Origin: Granulicatella elegans
GTDB taxonomy: Bacteria; Bacillota; Bacilli; Lactobacillales; Aerococcaceae
Assembly: GCF_020735385.1 (NCBI RefSeq)
Contig: NZ_CP085953.1
Location: forward strand, 1,364,001 to 1,428,000
Length of the DNA stretch: 64,000 bases
Direction: 5' to 3'
Numbering within the stretch: the first letter of the stretch is position 1; each line of letters starts with the position of its first letter. The translations under genes were made by a program, and so were the position numbers. Below are positions 53,551-62,489 of the stretch, one piece after another. Under the pieces are notes generated by a model, which was given only the letters and a program-made list of their open reading frames with translations, searched no databases and was not told the origin of the DNA.

Positions 53551-54537
53551 ATGAGTGAATTAATTAGTGTCATTGTTCCTGTATACAATGTCGAACAATA
53601 TTTAGAAAAATGTGTTCAATCGATTCAAGCACAAACTTATTCAAATTTAGAAATTTTATTAGTCGATGATGGTGCTACCGATTCAAGTGGTCGACTATGT
53701 GATGAATTATCTAAAACAGATGAGAGAATAACAGTTATTCATAAAGAAAATGGAGGCTTATCTTCTGCAAGAAATAAAGGGCAAAAGTATGCCAAAGGGG
53801 ATTATGTATTATTCGTAGATTCAGATGATTACATTCATGAAGAAATGATTGCATCCCTTTATCAGCAACTCATTGCAGAAAATGCAGATGTTTCGAGTTG
53901 TAATGTTATGAATGTTTATACTACAAAACAAACACCACAATGTGATCGAGAAGATTTGTATTTAGTATTAAATAGGGAAGAGTTTTTAAGAGAATATTTA
54001 ATTGGACAAAAAGTTCCCGGCACGATTTGTAATAAATTAATTCGAAAAGAAATTGCTGAAAAGATAGAATTTCCAGTCGGAAAAATTTATGAAGATGCAT
54101 TTTATCACTTTCAATTAGTTCAAATTGCTGAAAAATATGTCGTTAATACAAAACCGTATTATTATTATTATCATAGACAGCAAAGTATTACGACAAATCC
54201 TTATCGTGAACGTGATTTAGTGTATATTACGATTTATCAACAATTTTATGATTTAGTAAAACAGCAATTTCCAAATTTGAAAGAAGAAGCATTCTTTCGA
54301 TTATCGTACGCATATTTTTATATTTTAGATAAGATGTTAGTGGAAGATGATTTTGAAACTTTAGCAGATTATCCAAGAGTGCGTCACTATTTGAAACAAC
54401 ATGCCTTTGATATTGCGAAAAATACTATTTTCCAAAAAGGAAGAAGAATTGCTGCTTTGGTACTAAAAATTAATATTCATCTATATCGAAAATTGATGCT
54501 GGCGAATATGGAGAAGAATAAGAAAATTCATGATTAA
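53551..54537 (+). CDS. family 2 glycosyltransferase
   Basis: 328-residue GT-A-fold enzyme. The N-terminal ISVIVPVYNVEQYLEKCVQSI and LEILLVDDGATDSSG bind the nucleotide sugar, and the DXD-type metal site is FVDSDDYIHE (about residues 90-99). The middle and C-terminal parts are variable, so donor and acceptor are unknown. It has no membrane segment, so it acts on the cytoplasmic face. Translationally close to the flippase gene, with a terminator after it. Confidence 0.92.
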   Translation: MSELISVIVPVYNVEQYLEKCVQSIQAQTYSNLEILLVDDGATDSSGRLCDELSKTDERITVIHKENGGLSSARNKGQKYAKGDYVLFVDSDDYIHEEMIASLYQQLIAENADVSSCNVMNVYTTKQTPQCDREDLYLVLNREEFLREYLIGQKVPGTICNKLIRKEIAEKIEFPVGKIYEDAFYHFQLVQIAEKYVVNTKPYYYYYHRQQSITTNPYRERDLVYITIYQQFYDLVKQQFPNLKEEAFFRLSYAYFYILDKMLVEDDFETLADYPRVRHYLKQHAFDIAKNTIFQKGRRIAALVLKINIHLYRKLMLANMEKNKKIHD

Positions 54538-54549
54538 TTAGAGAAACTA

Positions 54550-54580
54550 AGACTTTTGCGAATGCAAAAGTCTTTTTTAT
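54550..54580 (+). terminator. rho-independent terminator after the glycosyltransferase gene
   Basis: Perfect ten-base-pair stem AGACTTTTGC / GCAAAAGTCT, loop GAAT, then TTTTTTAT. It overlaps the end of the convergent mnmM gene. Confidence 0.9.
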
Positions 54581-55137
54581 CGTTTTCTCTCTATGACAAA
54601 GCAAATAGGTGGTTGATTTTGTTGGTTGATAAATTGATATTGCAACACTGTCCATTCATGTTGGTCTAATGTTGGAAGAAAATTTTGTAATTGAGATAAT
54701 TCTGTATCTCCACCAACATGTCCCCAATAACATACTAATACGATACGACCACCAATTGTTAATAGTTCCATCATGGATTTAATGGCACGAATCGTTGAGT
54801 CGGGAGTCGTAATAATCGATTTATCACTTCCAGGTAAGTATCCTAAATTAAAGATGGCAGCTTGAATTGGCTGTTGAATATAAATAGATAAATTTGCATG
54901 GGAGTCACAAATGAGCTGAATATTTTCTTTCGTGTCTAATGGTTGAATATTTGCTTTTGTACGAATCAGTGCTGCTTCTTGAACATCAAAAGCGAAGACT
55001 TTTCCTTCGTTTTGAACAAGTTTTGAAAGGAAAATGGTGTCATTTCCATTCCCCATTGTTGCATCTACCACACAGTCTCCTGGTTTGATACATTCTTGTA
55101 ACATGGAATGGCTGAATTTTTGGGCATTTTGAATCAT
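54577..55137 (-). CDS. mnmM: tRNA methyltransferase MnmM (YtqB family)
   Basis: 186-residue SAM-dependent methyltransferase. Motif I is VVDATMGNGNDTIFLSKL and the family-specific AIFNLGYLPGSDKSIITTP and VCYWGHVGGDTE follow. YtqB of Bacillus was identified as MnmM, the enzyme making the final methyl transfer to mnm5s2U at tRNA position 34. The nearby thiI and cysteine desulfurase genes are also tRNA-thiolation genes, so this end of the window has a tRNA-modification cluster in loose form. Ribosome binding site AAGGAGTTCTACAA before ATG on the minus strand. Confidence 0.85.
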   Translation of the reverse strand: MIQNAQKFSHSMLQECIKPGDCVVDATMGNGNDTIFLSKLVQNEGKVFAFDVQEAALIRTKANIQPLDTKENIQLICDSHANLSIYIQQPIQAAIFNLGYLPGSDKSIITTPDSTIRAIKSMMELLTIGGRIVLVCYWGHVGGDTELSQLQNFLPTLDQHEWTVLQYQFINQQNQPPICFVIERKR

Positions 55138-55255
55138 TTGTAGAACTCCTTTACCAAATCTTTAACATTTATTACAAAAGGTTTACAGTTGTTAAGAGTA
55201 TACAACAAATGCTGTGTTCGTGCAACGTTCCCCTATGAAATAAAAATCTTTCTCC

Positions 55256-55261
55256 TATAAT
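55256..55261 (+). promoter_or_regulatory. -10 candidate for the autolysin gene
   Basis: TATAAT 32 bases before the start, without a clear -35. It lies in the intergenic region divergent from mnmM. Confidence 0.4.
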
Positions 55262-55292
55262 GGATAATGAATAAAGTAGGAGGATTTAAGAA

Positions 55293-57317
55293 ATGCTAGA
55301 GACTAGAAATGAAAGATTTTTGAGAATGAAAAAAGAAAAACAGTCACAAAAGGTTCAAATGATGAATCAATCGTTAAAAAGATCTTTAATTGTAGTGGGA
55401 ACAACAGCCTGTGTTGGTTTATATATTTCACCAGTCGAACAATTATTATCAGCAAACTATAGTGTAGTAGAGGCTTCAACTGCTGCTACGCAATTTTTAC
55501 GGAATATTATTCCAGCAGCTCAAAATGTTGCAAGAGGAAAAGATATTTATACTTCAGTTATGATTGCTCAAGCTGCTCTTGAATCAGGTTGGGGAACAAG
55601 TGCCTTATCAAAAGCACCAAACCATAATTTATTTGGTGTAAAAGGAAGCTATAATGGACAATCTGTCAATATGCAAACATTAGAAGATAGTGGTGGACAA
55701 AACTATTACAGTATTCAAGCGAACTTTAGAAAATATCCGTCTTACAAAGAATCATTAGAAGATTATGTAGATAAAATTGTTAATGGGATTTCTGGTGCGC
55801 CATTATTTTATTCTGGTGCTTGGAAGAGTAAGACGAATAGTTATCAAGATGCTACATCTTATTTAACTGGACGTTATGCAACGGATACTGCATACGGTGC
55901 AAAATTAAATCGTATTATTGAACAATTTGGTTTAACAAAATATGATACAGAAACTGCTGTCAATATGGCAGAGAAAATTGCAAGTAATGAAACAACTACA
56001 ACAACTGGAAATAGTTATACAGTTGTTAGTGGAGATAGCTTATATGCGATTGCTCGTAAAACAGGAACAAGTATTCAAGAGTTATTAAGCTTAAATGGAT
56101 TAAATTTAAACTCCATTATTCACCCTGGACAAGTGTTAGCATTATCTTCAAAAGCAGCAACAACTGAAACAAAACAAGAAGAAAGTGCTTCTAAAGAAGA
56201 AAAGGCTGCTGAAGAAACTACAAACGAAGAAACTTCAACAAATACTAAACAAGCTTCAGAAGGTGGAACGTATACAGTTGTCAGTGGAGATGGTTTATAT
56301 GCGATTGCTCGAAAAACAGGAACGTCAATTGATGATTTATTGAGCTTAAATGGATTAAGTTTAAATTCAACCATTTATCCAGGACAAGTCTTAAAATTAT
56401 CAGTAAGCAGTGAAACATCTGCACATGAATCAAGTACTTCAAATGAGGAAGAAAGTTCAACAAAAGAAACAACGAGTGAAGAAAGTGCAGCAAGTTCAGA
56501 ACAAGAATCAACAGGAGGAACGTACACAGTTGTTAGTGGCGATGGTTTATATGCGATTGCTCGAAAAACAGGAACGTCAATTGATGATTTATTAAGTTTA
56601 AACGGATTAAGTTTAAACTCAACCATTTATCCAGGACAAGTCTTAAAATTATCAGTAAGCAGTGAAACATCTGCATATGAATCAAGTACTTCAAATGAGG
56701 AAGAAAGTTCAAGTTCAACAAAAGAAACAACGAGTGAAGAAAGTGCAGCAAGTTCAGAACAAGAATCAACAGGAGGAACGTACACAGTTGTTAGTGGCGA
56801 TGGTTTATATGCGATTGCTCGTAAAACAGGAACGTCAATTGGGGATTTATTAAGTTTAAATGGATTAAGTTTAAACTCAACCATTTATCCAGGACAAGTT
56901 CTAACATTATCAGCGAATAGTGAAGTTGCTACATCTGAAGAAACGACTTCTTCAACAAATGCAAAAATGTATTATGTTCATAGTGGAGATTCGTTATACC
57001 GTATAGCGTATAATCACGGAATTTCTTTATCAACCTTATTAGAATGGAATCACTTAAGTGTCGATAGTATCATTCACCCTGGTCAAGGTTTAATTGTTTC
57101 TAATGGATCAAGTAGTTCATCTGAAGAAGCAGAAACAACTGCAGAAGTGTCAGAAGAAGCAAGTTCAGGTTCTGTAACTACTTATACTGTTCAACCAGGT
57201 GATGGTCTATGGCGAATTGCGAAAAATCACGGATTAACTTTAGATGAATTAAAATCTTTAAATCAATTAACTTCTAACATTATTCAACCAGGACAAGTCT
57301 TGATTGTTTCAAAATAA
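55293..57317 (+). CDS. N-acetylglucosaminidase (GH73) with six LysM domains
   Basis: 674-residue secreted peptidoglycan hydrolase. A long charged N-region (about 30 residues) precedes a hydrophobic signal stretch (SLIVVGTTACVGLYI) and a likely cleavage near VVEA. The glucosaminidase domain (about 65-220) has catalytic Glu97 in AALESGWGTS. Six LysM domains follow, starting near residues 242, 327, 411, 497, 560 and 631, separated by Ser/Thr/Glu-rich linkers. Copies 2, 3 and 4 are almost identical in DNA. Expected roles are daughter-cell separation and autolysis. AGGAGG precedes ATG 55293 at nine bases. Confidence 0.93.
   Translation: MLETRNERFLRMKKEKQSQKVQMMNQSLKRSLIVVGTTACVGLYISPVEQLLSANYSVVEASTAATQFLRNIIPAAQNVARGKDIYTSVMIAQAALESGWGTSALSKAPNHNLFGVKGSYNGQSVNMQTLEDSGGQNYYSIQANFRKYPSYKESLEDYVDKIVNGISGAPLFYSGAWKSKTNSYQDATSYLTGRYATDTAYGAKLNRIIEQFGLTKYDTETAVNMAEKIASNETTTTTGNSYTVVSGDSLYAIARKTGTSIQELLSLNGLNLNSIIHPGQVLALSSKAATTETKQEESASKEEKAAEETTNEETSTNTKQASEGGTYTVVSGDGLYAIARKTGTSIDDLLSLNGLSLNSTIYPGQVLKLSVSSETSAHESSTSNEEESSTKETTSEESAASSEQESTGGTYTVVSGDGLYAIARKTGTSIDDLLSLNGLSLNSTIYPGQVLKLSVSSETSAYESSTSNEEESSSSTKETTSEESAASSEQESTGGTYTVVSGDGLYAIARKTGTSIGDLLSLNGLSLNSTIYPGQVLTLSANSEVATSEETTSSTNAKMYYVHSGDSLYRIAYNHGISLSTLLEWNHLSVDSIIHPGQGLIVSNGSSSSSEEAETTAEVSEEASSGSVTTYTVQPGDGLWRIAKNHGLTLDELKSLNQLTSNIIQPGQVLIVSK
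56263..56910 (+). repeat. near-identical tandem LysM-plus-linker repeats
   Basis: LysM units beginning at 56271, 56523 and 56781 (periods 252 and 258 bases) are nearly identical at the nucleotide level, including the linkers. The second linker has a six-base AGTTCA-type expansion giving two extra serines. This indicates recent duplication or gene conversion and a site prone to copy-number change. Confidence 0.85.
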
Positions 57318-57328
57318 ATTGATATAAT
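57300..57328 (+). promoter_or_regulatory. leuS promoter
   Basis: TTGATT (57300-57305), 17-base spacer, TATAAT (57323-57328). The -35 lies inside the last codons of the autolysin gene. Confidence 0.8.
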
Positions 57329-57333
57329 GCTAA

Positions 57334-57556
57334 TAAATATTAGCAGACAGAGGAATAGTAGAAATTTGGATTGTAGTAGAGAGTGCATGGTTGGTGAAAA
57401 TGTATCATGAAAAATTTTGAACTCGCCTTTTAGCTGAATTTCTGAATTTTAGTAAGAAATTCCGTTTCACTCGCGTTAAGAGTAAGTTGAGTATAATAAT
57501 TAGGTGGTACCACGTGGAAACGTCCTATTGTCTTTAGAGACATTAGGGCGTTTTTT
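57334..57556 (+). ncRNA. T-box leader controlling leuS
   Basis: Transcribed leader of about 225 bases. The T-box sequence AATTAGGTGGTACCACG (57499-57515) is followed by a terminator: AAACGTCCTATTGTCT pairs with AGACATTAGGGCGTTT (one mismatch, one G-U) and a T run, 57518-57556. Upstream stem I regions include GAACTCGCC near 57419, where CTC would be a leucine specifier codon. Uncharged tRNA-Leu would favour the antiterminator and permit leuS transcription. Specifier placement is inferred from sequence, not folded. Confidence 0.88.
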
Positions 57557-57584
57557 AGGTATTTCCGGAAAAGAGGGGAAAATT

Positions 57585-59999
57585 ATGTCATTTAATCATC
57601 ATGAAATCGAACCAAAATGGCAAAAGTTTTGGTTAGATAATCATACATTTAAAACTACGGAAGATAAAGGGAAGAAAAATTTCTATGCATTAGATATGTT
57701 CCCATATCCATCAGGACAAGGCTTGCACGTAGGGCATCCAGAAGGATATACAGCAACAGACGTTGTTTCACGTATGAAACGTGCCCAAGGGTATAATGTA
57801 TTACACCCAATGGGATGGGATGCATTTGGGTTGCCAGCAGAACAATATGCGTTAGATACAGGAAACGATCCTGCTGAATTTACATTGAAAAATATTGCAA
57901 CTTTCAAACGTCAAATTCAAGAACTAGGATTTAGTTATGACTGGGATCGAGAAATTAATACAACAGATCCAAATTACTATAAATGGACTCAATGGATTTT
58001 TACAAAATTAGTAGAAAAAGGTTTAGCGTATGAAGCAGAAGTACCGGTTAACTGGTGCCCTGCATTAGGAACAGTATTAGCCAATGAAGAAGTTATTGAT
58101 GGTAAATCAGAACGTGGTGGACATCCAGTGTACCGTAAACCAATGAAACAATGGATGTTAAAAATTACTGCTTATGCGGATCGTTTATTAGAAGATTTGG
58201 ATGATTTAGATTGGCCAGAAAGCATTAAAGATATGCAAAGAAACTGGATTGGTCGTTCTAAAGGAGCACAAGTAACGTTTAAAGTAAAAGATTCAGATGA
58301 AAGTTTTGAAGTATTTACAACTCGTCCTGATACATTATTTGGAGCAACTTATACTGTATTATCGCCAGAACATGAATTAGTTCAAAAAATTGTAACTTCA
58401 GAACAAAAAGAGGCAGTTGATGCTTACATTGCTACTGTAGCTACTAAATCAGATTTAGAACGTACTGAATTAGCAAAAGAAAAAACAGGAGTATTTACAG
58501 GAGCTTATGCCATTAACCCTGTTAACGGAAAAGAAATTCCAATTTGGATTGCAGACTATGTATTAGTTAGTTATGGAACAGGAGCGATTATGGCGGTACC
58601 TGCACATGACGAACGTGACTATGAATTTGCAAAAGTATTTGGACTAAACATTATTCCAGTTATTGAAGGTGGAGATGTTTCTCAAGAAGCTTATACTGGA
58701 GATGGCGTGCATATTCATTCTGAATTTTTAGATGGCTTAAATAAAGCAGATGCAATTGAAAAAATGAATGAATGGTTGAAAGAACAAGGCGTTGGAGAAG
58801 CAAAAGTAAGTTATCGTCTACGTGACTGGTTATTCTCTCGTCAACGTTATTGGGGTGAACCAATTCCTGTAATTCATTGGGAAGATGGTACAATGACAAC
58901 TGTTCCTGAAGAAGAGTTACCATTAGTCTTACCAAAAACAGATAAAATTAAACCAAGTGGTACAGGTGAATCACCACTAGCAGCTATTGAAGAATGGTTA
59001 TATGTAACGGATGAGAAAACAGGATTAAAAGGACGTCGTGAAACTAATACAATGCCACAATGGGCAGGAAGTTCATGGTATTTTGTTCGTTATATTGATC
59101 CTCATAATCAAGAACAAATTGCAGATCCTGAGAAATTAAAACAATGGTTACCAGTTGACTTATATATTGGTGGAGCAGAACATGCGGTATTACACTTATT
59201 ATATGCTCGTTTCTGGTATAAAGTATTATACGACTTAGGAGTTGTTCCTAATAAAGAACCATTCCAAAAATTATTTAACCAAGGGATGATTCTTGGTGAA
59301 GGCAATGAAAAAATGTCTAAATCAAAAGGAAATGTTGTGAATCCAGATGATGTTGTTCGTCAATATGGGGCAGATACATTACGTCTATATGAAATGTTTA
59401 TGGGACCATTGGATGCTTCAATTGCTTGGAGTGAAAAAGGTCTTGAAGGAAGCCGTAAATTCTTAGAACGTGTTTGGAGATTATTAGTGGACGAAGAAGG
59501 TAAATTACGCGATCGTATTACAACTTTCAATGATGGTTCATTAGATAAAATTTATCATCAAACAGTTAAGAAAGTTACAGAAGATTACGAAGCATTACGC
59601 TTTAATACAGCAATTTCTCAAATGATGATTTTTGTAAATGAAGCGTATAAAACAGAAGCACTTCCAGTTCAGTATATGAAAGGATTAGTTCAATTATTAG
59701 CACCAATTGCTCCACACTTAGGAGAAGAATTATGGTCTAAACTAGGCGCAACTGAATCGATTAGCTATGTTGCATGGCCAACTTATGATGAAGCTTTCTT
59801 AGTAGAAAATGAAGTAGAAGTAATCTTCCAAGTAAATGGAAAAATTAAAGCTCGTGTAATGGTTCCAGCTAATAGTGATGCAGTAGCAATGGAAGAAATT
59901 GCAAGAAATCATAAATCTGTAAAATCAGCTATTGAAGGAAAAACAGTTCGTAAAGTCATTGCAGTTCCAGGAAAATTGGTAAACATTGTAGCCAACTAA
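57585..59999 (+). CDS. leuS: leucyl-tRNA synthetase
   Basis: Class Ia synthetase of 804 residues, normal for bacterial LeuRS. HIGH-type motif HVGH at residues 48-51 ([16 protein letters not shown]), KMSKS at 576-580, and a CP1 editing insertion with a threonine-rich [13 protein letters not shown] and a [17 protein letters not shown] leucine-specific and C-terminal [11 protein letters not shown] domain complete it. ATG 57585 follows AAGAGGGG; the longer frame starting at 57504 would begin inside the T-box and is rejected. Confidence 0.97.
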   Translation: MSFNHHEIEPKWQKFWLDNHTFKTTEDKGKKNFYALDMFPYPSGQGLHVGHPEGYTATDVVSRMKRAQGYNVLHPMGWDAFGLPAEQYALDTGNDPAEFTLKNIATFKRQIQELGFSYDWDREINTTDPNYYKWTQWIFTKLVEKGLAYEAEVPVNWCPALGTVLANEEVIDGKSERGGHPVYRKPMKQWMLKITAYADRLLEDLDDLDWPESIKDMQRNWIGRSKGAQVTFKVKDSDESFEVFTTRPDTLFGATYTVLSPEHELVQKIVTSEQKEAVDAYIATVATKSDLERTELAKEKTGVFTGAYAINPVNGKEIPIWIADYVLVSYGTGAIMAVPAHDERDYEFAKVFGLNIIPVIEGGDVSQEAYTGDGVHIHSEFLDGLNKADAIEKMNEWLKEQGVGEAKVSYRLRDWLFSRQRYWGEPIPVIHWEDGTMTTVPEEELPLVLPKTDKIKPSGTGESPLAAIEEWLYVTDEKTGLKGRRETNTMPQWAGSSWYFVRYIDPHNQEQIADPEKLKQWLPVDLYIGGAEHAVLHLLYARFWYKVLYDLGVVPNKEPFQKLFNQGMILGEGNEKMSKSKGNVVNPDDVVRQYGADTLRLYEMFMGPLDASIAWSEKGLEGSRKFLERVWRLLVDEEGKLRDRITTFNDGSLDKIYHQTVKKVTEDYEALRFNTAISQMMIFVNEAYKTEALPVQYMKGLVQLLAPIAPHLGEELWSKLGATESISYVAWPTYDEAFLVENEVEVIFQVNGKIKARVMVPANSDAVAMEEIARNHKSVKSAIEGKTVRKVIAVPGKLVNIVAN

Positions 60000-60026
60000 T
60001 GAGATTTTTAATATAAAATGATGGCG

Positions 60027-60062
60027 GGAGGGGTTCTTTTAAAGAAAGAACTCGCTCCTTTT
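60027..60062 (+). terminator. terminator-like hairpin after leuS
   Basis: Stem GGAGGGGTTCTTT with AAAGAACTCGCTCC (one bulge, one G-U), loop TAAAG, then TTTT. It separates leuS from the desulfurase gene. Confidence 0.65.
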
Positions 60063-60092
60063 GCCGTTATGAGATGTAGAAAAGGAGATAAC

Positions 60093-61217
60093 ATGATTTA
60101 TTTTGATAATTCAGCAACAACAAAAATTGCTCCAGAAGCATTACAATCATATGTTCAAACAAGCGAGCGTTTTTGGGGAAATCCTTCAAGCTTACATCGA
60201 CTTGGAGGACAAGCCTTTCAAGTATTAGAAAAAGCAAGAGAACATATTGCAGTTCTTTTAGGTGCTAAAACAGAAGAAATTTATGTTACTTCTGGTGGGA
60301 CTGAAAGTAATAACTGGGCCATTAAAGGTACTGCGCTTGAAAAAAGAGTGTTTGGGAATCATATTATTACAACCAAAATTGAACATCCCTCTGTTTTAAA
60401 TACAGTGAAACAATTAGCTCAATTAGGATTTGAAATCAGTTATTTAGATGTCAATGACAATGGTGAAATTTCACTGGAGCAATTAGAATCCATGCTTAAA
60501 AAGGAAACAATTTTAGTTTCTGTAATGGCGGTCAATAATGAAATTGGTGTGAGTCAAAATATCGAAGAGATTTCTCGTGTTTTGGAACAGTTTCCATGGG
60601 TTCATTTTCATGTTGATGCTGTTCAAGGGCTAGAACAAGTTCCAGAGTTATTAGCTCTTGGACGAATTGACTTACTAAGTTTATCTGCTCATAAATTCCA
60701 TGGACCACGTGGAGTTGGAATACTTTATAAAAAAGCAGGAAGAAAAATTCAGTCGTTATTAACAGGTGGAGGTCAGGAAAAGACCGAACGTAGTACAACC
60801 GAGAATTTACCAGGAATTGTGGCTATGGCTAAAGCTATGCGTATGTATTTAGAAGCTGATCACCCTATGAAGGAAATTCGAGACTATTTATGGAATTTTT
60901 TAGAAAAACAACCTCAAATTAAAATTTTCTCTCCAAAAGAGGGAGTGGATCATATTCTTTGCTTTGCCTTAAAAGGAGTTCGTGGAGAAGTACTAGTGCA
61001 TGCATTTGAAGAGGAAGACATTTATATTTCAACAACTTCAGCTTGTTCAAGTAAAAAATCTGATAGTTCTAGTACCTTAGTTGCTATGAATATTCCTGAT
61101 TATTGGGCAACAAGTGCTGTTCGAGCAAGTTTTTCATATTTGAATACAGTGGAGGAAGCAAAACAATTTGTAGTAGTATTAGAAAAATTAATGAAAAAAT
61201 TTGAATTTTTAATATAA
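60093..61217 (+). CDS. cysteine desulfurase (NifS/IscS family), partner of ThiI
   Basis: PLP enzyme moving sulfur from cysteine to a persulfide for tRNA thiolation. The 374-residue protein has MIYFDNSATTKIAPE, TSGGTESNNWAIKG, PLP-binding Lys201 in SLSAHKFHGPRG and active-site Cys318 in TTSACSSKKS. Adjacency to thiI (12 bases) matches Bacillus NifZ-ThiI, which makes 4-thiouridine. Start ATG 60093 after AAAAGGAG; the frame reaching back to 60018 runs through the leuS terminator hairpin and is rejected. Confidence 0.92.
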   Translation: MIYFDNSATTKIAPEALQSYVQTSERFWGNPSSLHRLGGQAFQVLEKAREHIAVLLGAKTEEIYVTSGGTESNNWAIKGTALEKRVFGNHIITTKIEHPSVLNTVKQLAQLGFEISYLDVNDNGEISLEQLESMLKKETILVSVMAVNNEIGVSQNIEEISRVLEQFPWVHFHVDAVQGLEQVPELLALGRIDLLSLSAHKFHGPRGVGILYKKAGRKIQSLLTGGGQEKTERSTTENLPGIVAMAKAMRMYLEADHPMKEIRDYLWNFLEKQPQIKIFSPKEGVDHILCFALKGVRGEVLVHAFEEEDIYISTTSACSSKKSDSSSTLVAMNIPDYWATSAVRASFSYLNTVEEAKQFVVVLEKLMKKFEFLI

Positions 61218-61229
61218 AGGAGTGAAAAA

Positions 61230-62447
61230 GTGAAAGTTAGATTATTAGTAAGATATGGCGAATTATCGACTAAGGGTCGTAATAAAAAAATGTTTACGCA
61301 AAAATTAGCGAATAATATTAAAAAAGCATTGATGAATTACCCTCAAGTTCGTGTGTTTCCAGATTATGATTTTATGTACTTAGATTTAAATGGAGTTCCT
61401 CAAGAAGAAATTATTCCATTATTAAAACCAATTTTTGGTATTCAGTCATTTTCTCCTGTGTATATTTTAGAAAAAGAGATGGAGAAAGTGAAAGAGGTTG
61501 TATTGAATTTAGTTGGAAAAGAAAATCCAAATGGAAAAACCTTTAAAATTGCAACAAAGCGTAGTGACCATGAATTTGTGATGGATACGAATGAGATTAA
61601 TTTATTTTTAGGAGATGCCGTATTAGAAGCCTATCCAGAAATTCGTGTTCAATTGAAACAACCGGATATTACAGTTCGTGTAGATGTTCGTCGTCAACAT
61701 ATTATGGTGAGTTTACAAACGATTCAAGGTGCTGGAGGTTTACCAGTTGGAACAAGTGGTAGAGTCTCCTTAATGTTATCAGGAGGAATTGATTCTCCAG
61801 TTGCAGCTTATCTTGCAATGAAGAGAGGAATGGAAGTACAATGTGTGCATTTTGCAAGTCCACCTTATACAAGTCCTCAAGCATTAGTGAAAACAAAACA
61901 ATTAGCCGCAAAAGTAGCTATTTATGGGGGGAGTTTACAATTCTTTACTGTTCCATTTACAGAAATTCAAGAAGAAATTAAAAAAGCTGTCCCTGAAAAT
62001 TACTTAATGACGATCATGCGTAGAATGATGCTACGAATTACAGATCAATTACGTGAGAAAAACCATGGATTAGCGATTGCAAATGGTGAATCAGTAGGAC
62101 AAGTAGCTTCTCAAACATTAGAAAGCATGATTGCGATTAATGATGTTACGAATACACCAATCATACGACCAGTTGCGACAATGGATAAATTAGATATTAT
62201 CGCCATTGCACAAGAAATTGATACATTTGAATTATCGATTCAGCCATTTGAAGACTGCTGTACCGTTTTTGCACCACCTAGTCCAAAAACAAAACCAAAA
62301 TTAGAAAAAGCAAGAGAGTACGAAGCAAGATTGAATGTTGAAGCATTAGTAGCTAGAGCAGTAGAAAATACAGTAGTAGAAGAAATTACTCCAAACTATG
62401 TAGCAGAAGAAGTAGAAAATTCTGTTGAGATGGATGATTTGTTTTAA
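61230..62447 (+). CDS. thiI: tRNA 4-thiouridine synthase ThiI
   Basis: 405-residue enzyme that adenylates tRNA U8 and inserts sulfur from the desulfurase. N-terminal ferredoxin-like and THUMP domains (about 1-165) are followed by the PP-loop MLSGGIDSPVAAYLA (Ser184-Gly-Gly-Ile-Asp-Ser189). As in Gram-positives it ends without the C-terminal rhodanese domain of E. coli ThiI; the sequence stops after a short acidic tail (VENSVEMDDLF). Start is GTG 61230 with AAAGGAGTG. A role in thiamine synthesis is doubtful without the rhodanese domain. Confidence 0.95.
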   Translation: MKVRLLVRYGELSTKGRNKKMFTQKLANNIKKALMNYPQVRVFPDYDFMYLDLNGVPQEEIIPLLKPIFGIQSFSPVYILEKEMEKVKEVVLNLVGKENPNGKTFKIATKRSDHEFVMDTNEINLFLGDAVLEAYPEIRVQLKQPDITVRVDVRRQHIMVSLQTIQGAGGLPVGTSGRVSLMLSGGIDSPVAAYLAMKRGMEVQCVHFASPPYTSPQALVKTKQLAAKVAIYGGSLQFFTVPFTEIQEEIKKAVPENYLMTIMRRMMLRITDQLREKNHGLAIANGESVGQVASQTLESMIAINDVTNTPIIRPVATMDKLDIIAIAQEIDTFELSIQPFEDCCTVFAPPSPKTKPKLEKAREYEARLNVEALVARAVENTVVEEITPNYVAEEVENSVEMDDLF

Positions 62448-62455
62448 TAGAAAAA

Positions 62456-62487
62456 GAGGCAGGCGGAAAACGCCTGTCTCTTTTTTC
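62456..62487. terminator. bidirectional terminator between thiI and the amidase gene
   Basis: Ten-base-pair stem GAGGCAGGCG / CGCCTGTCTC with one G-U pair, loop GAAAA, A5 on the left and T6 on the right, serving convergent transcripts. Confidence 0.88.
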
Positions 62488-62489
62488 TA

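Noticed and set aside
56120-56884. Repeated minus- and plus-strand frames in the autolysin LysM array
   Set aside because: They recur with the 252-base repeat and are shadows of the duplicated coding sequence.
57504-57584. N-terminal extension of leuS
   Set aside because: It would start inside the T-box sequence and run through the terminator; ATG 57585 has AAGAGGGG and the normal LeuRS N-terminus.
60018-60092. N-terminal extension of the cysteine desulfurase
   Set aside because: It covers the hairpin after leuS and does not resemble the family; MIYFDNSATT is the usual start and has AAAAGGAG before it.
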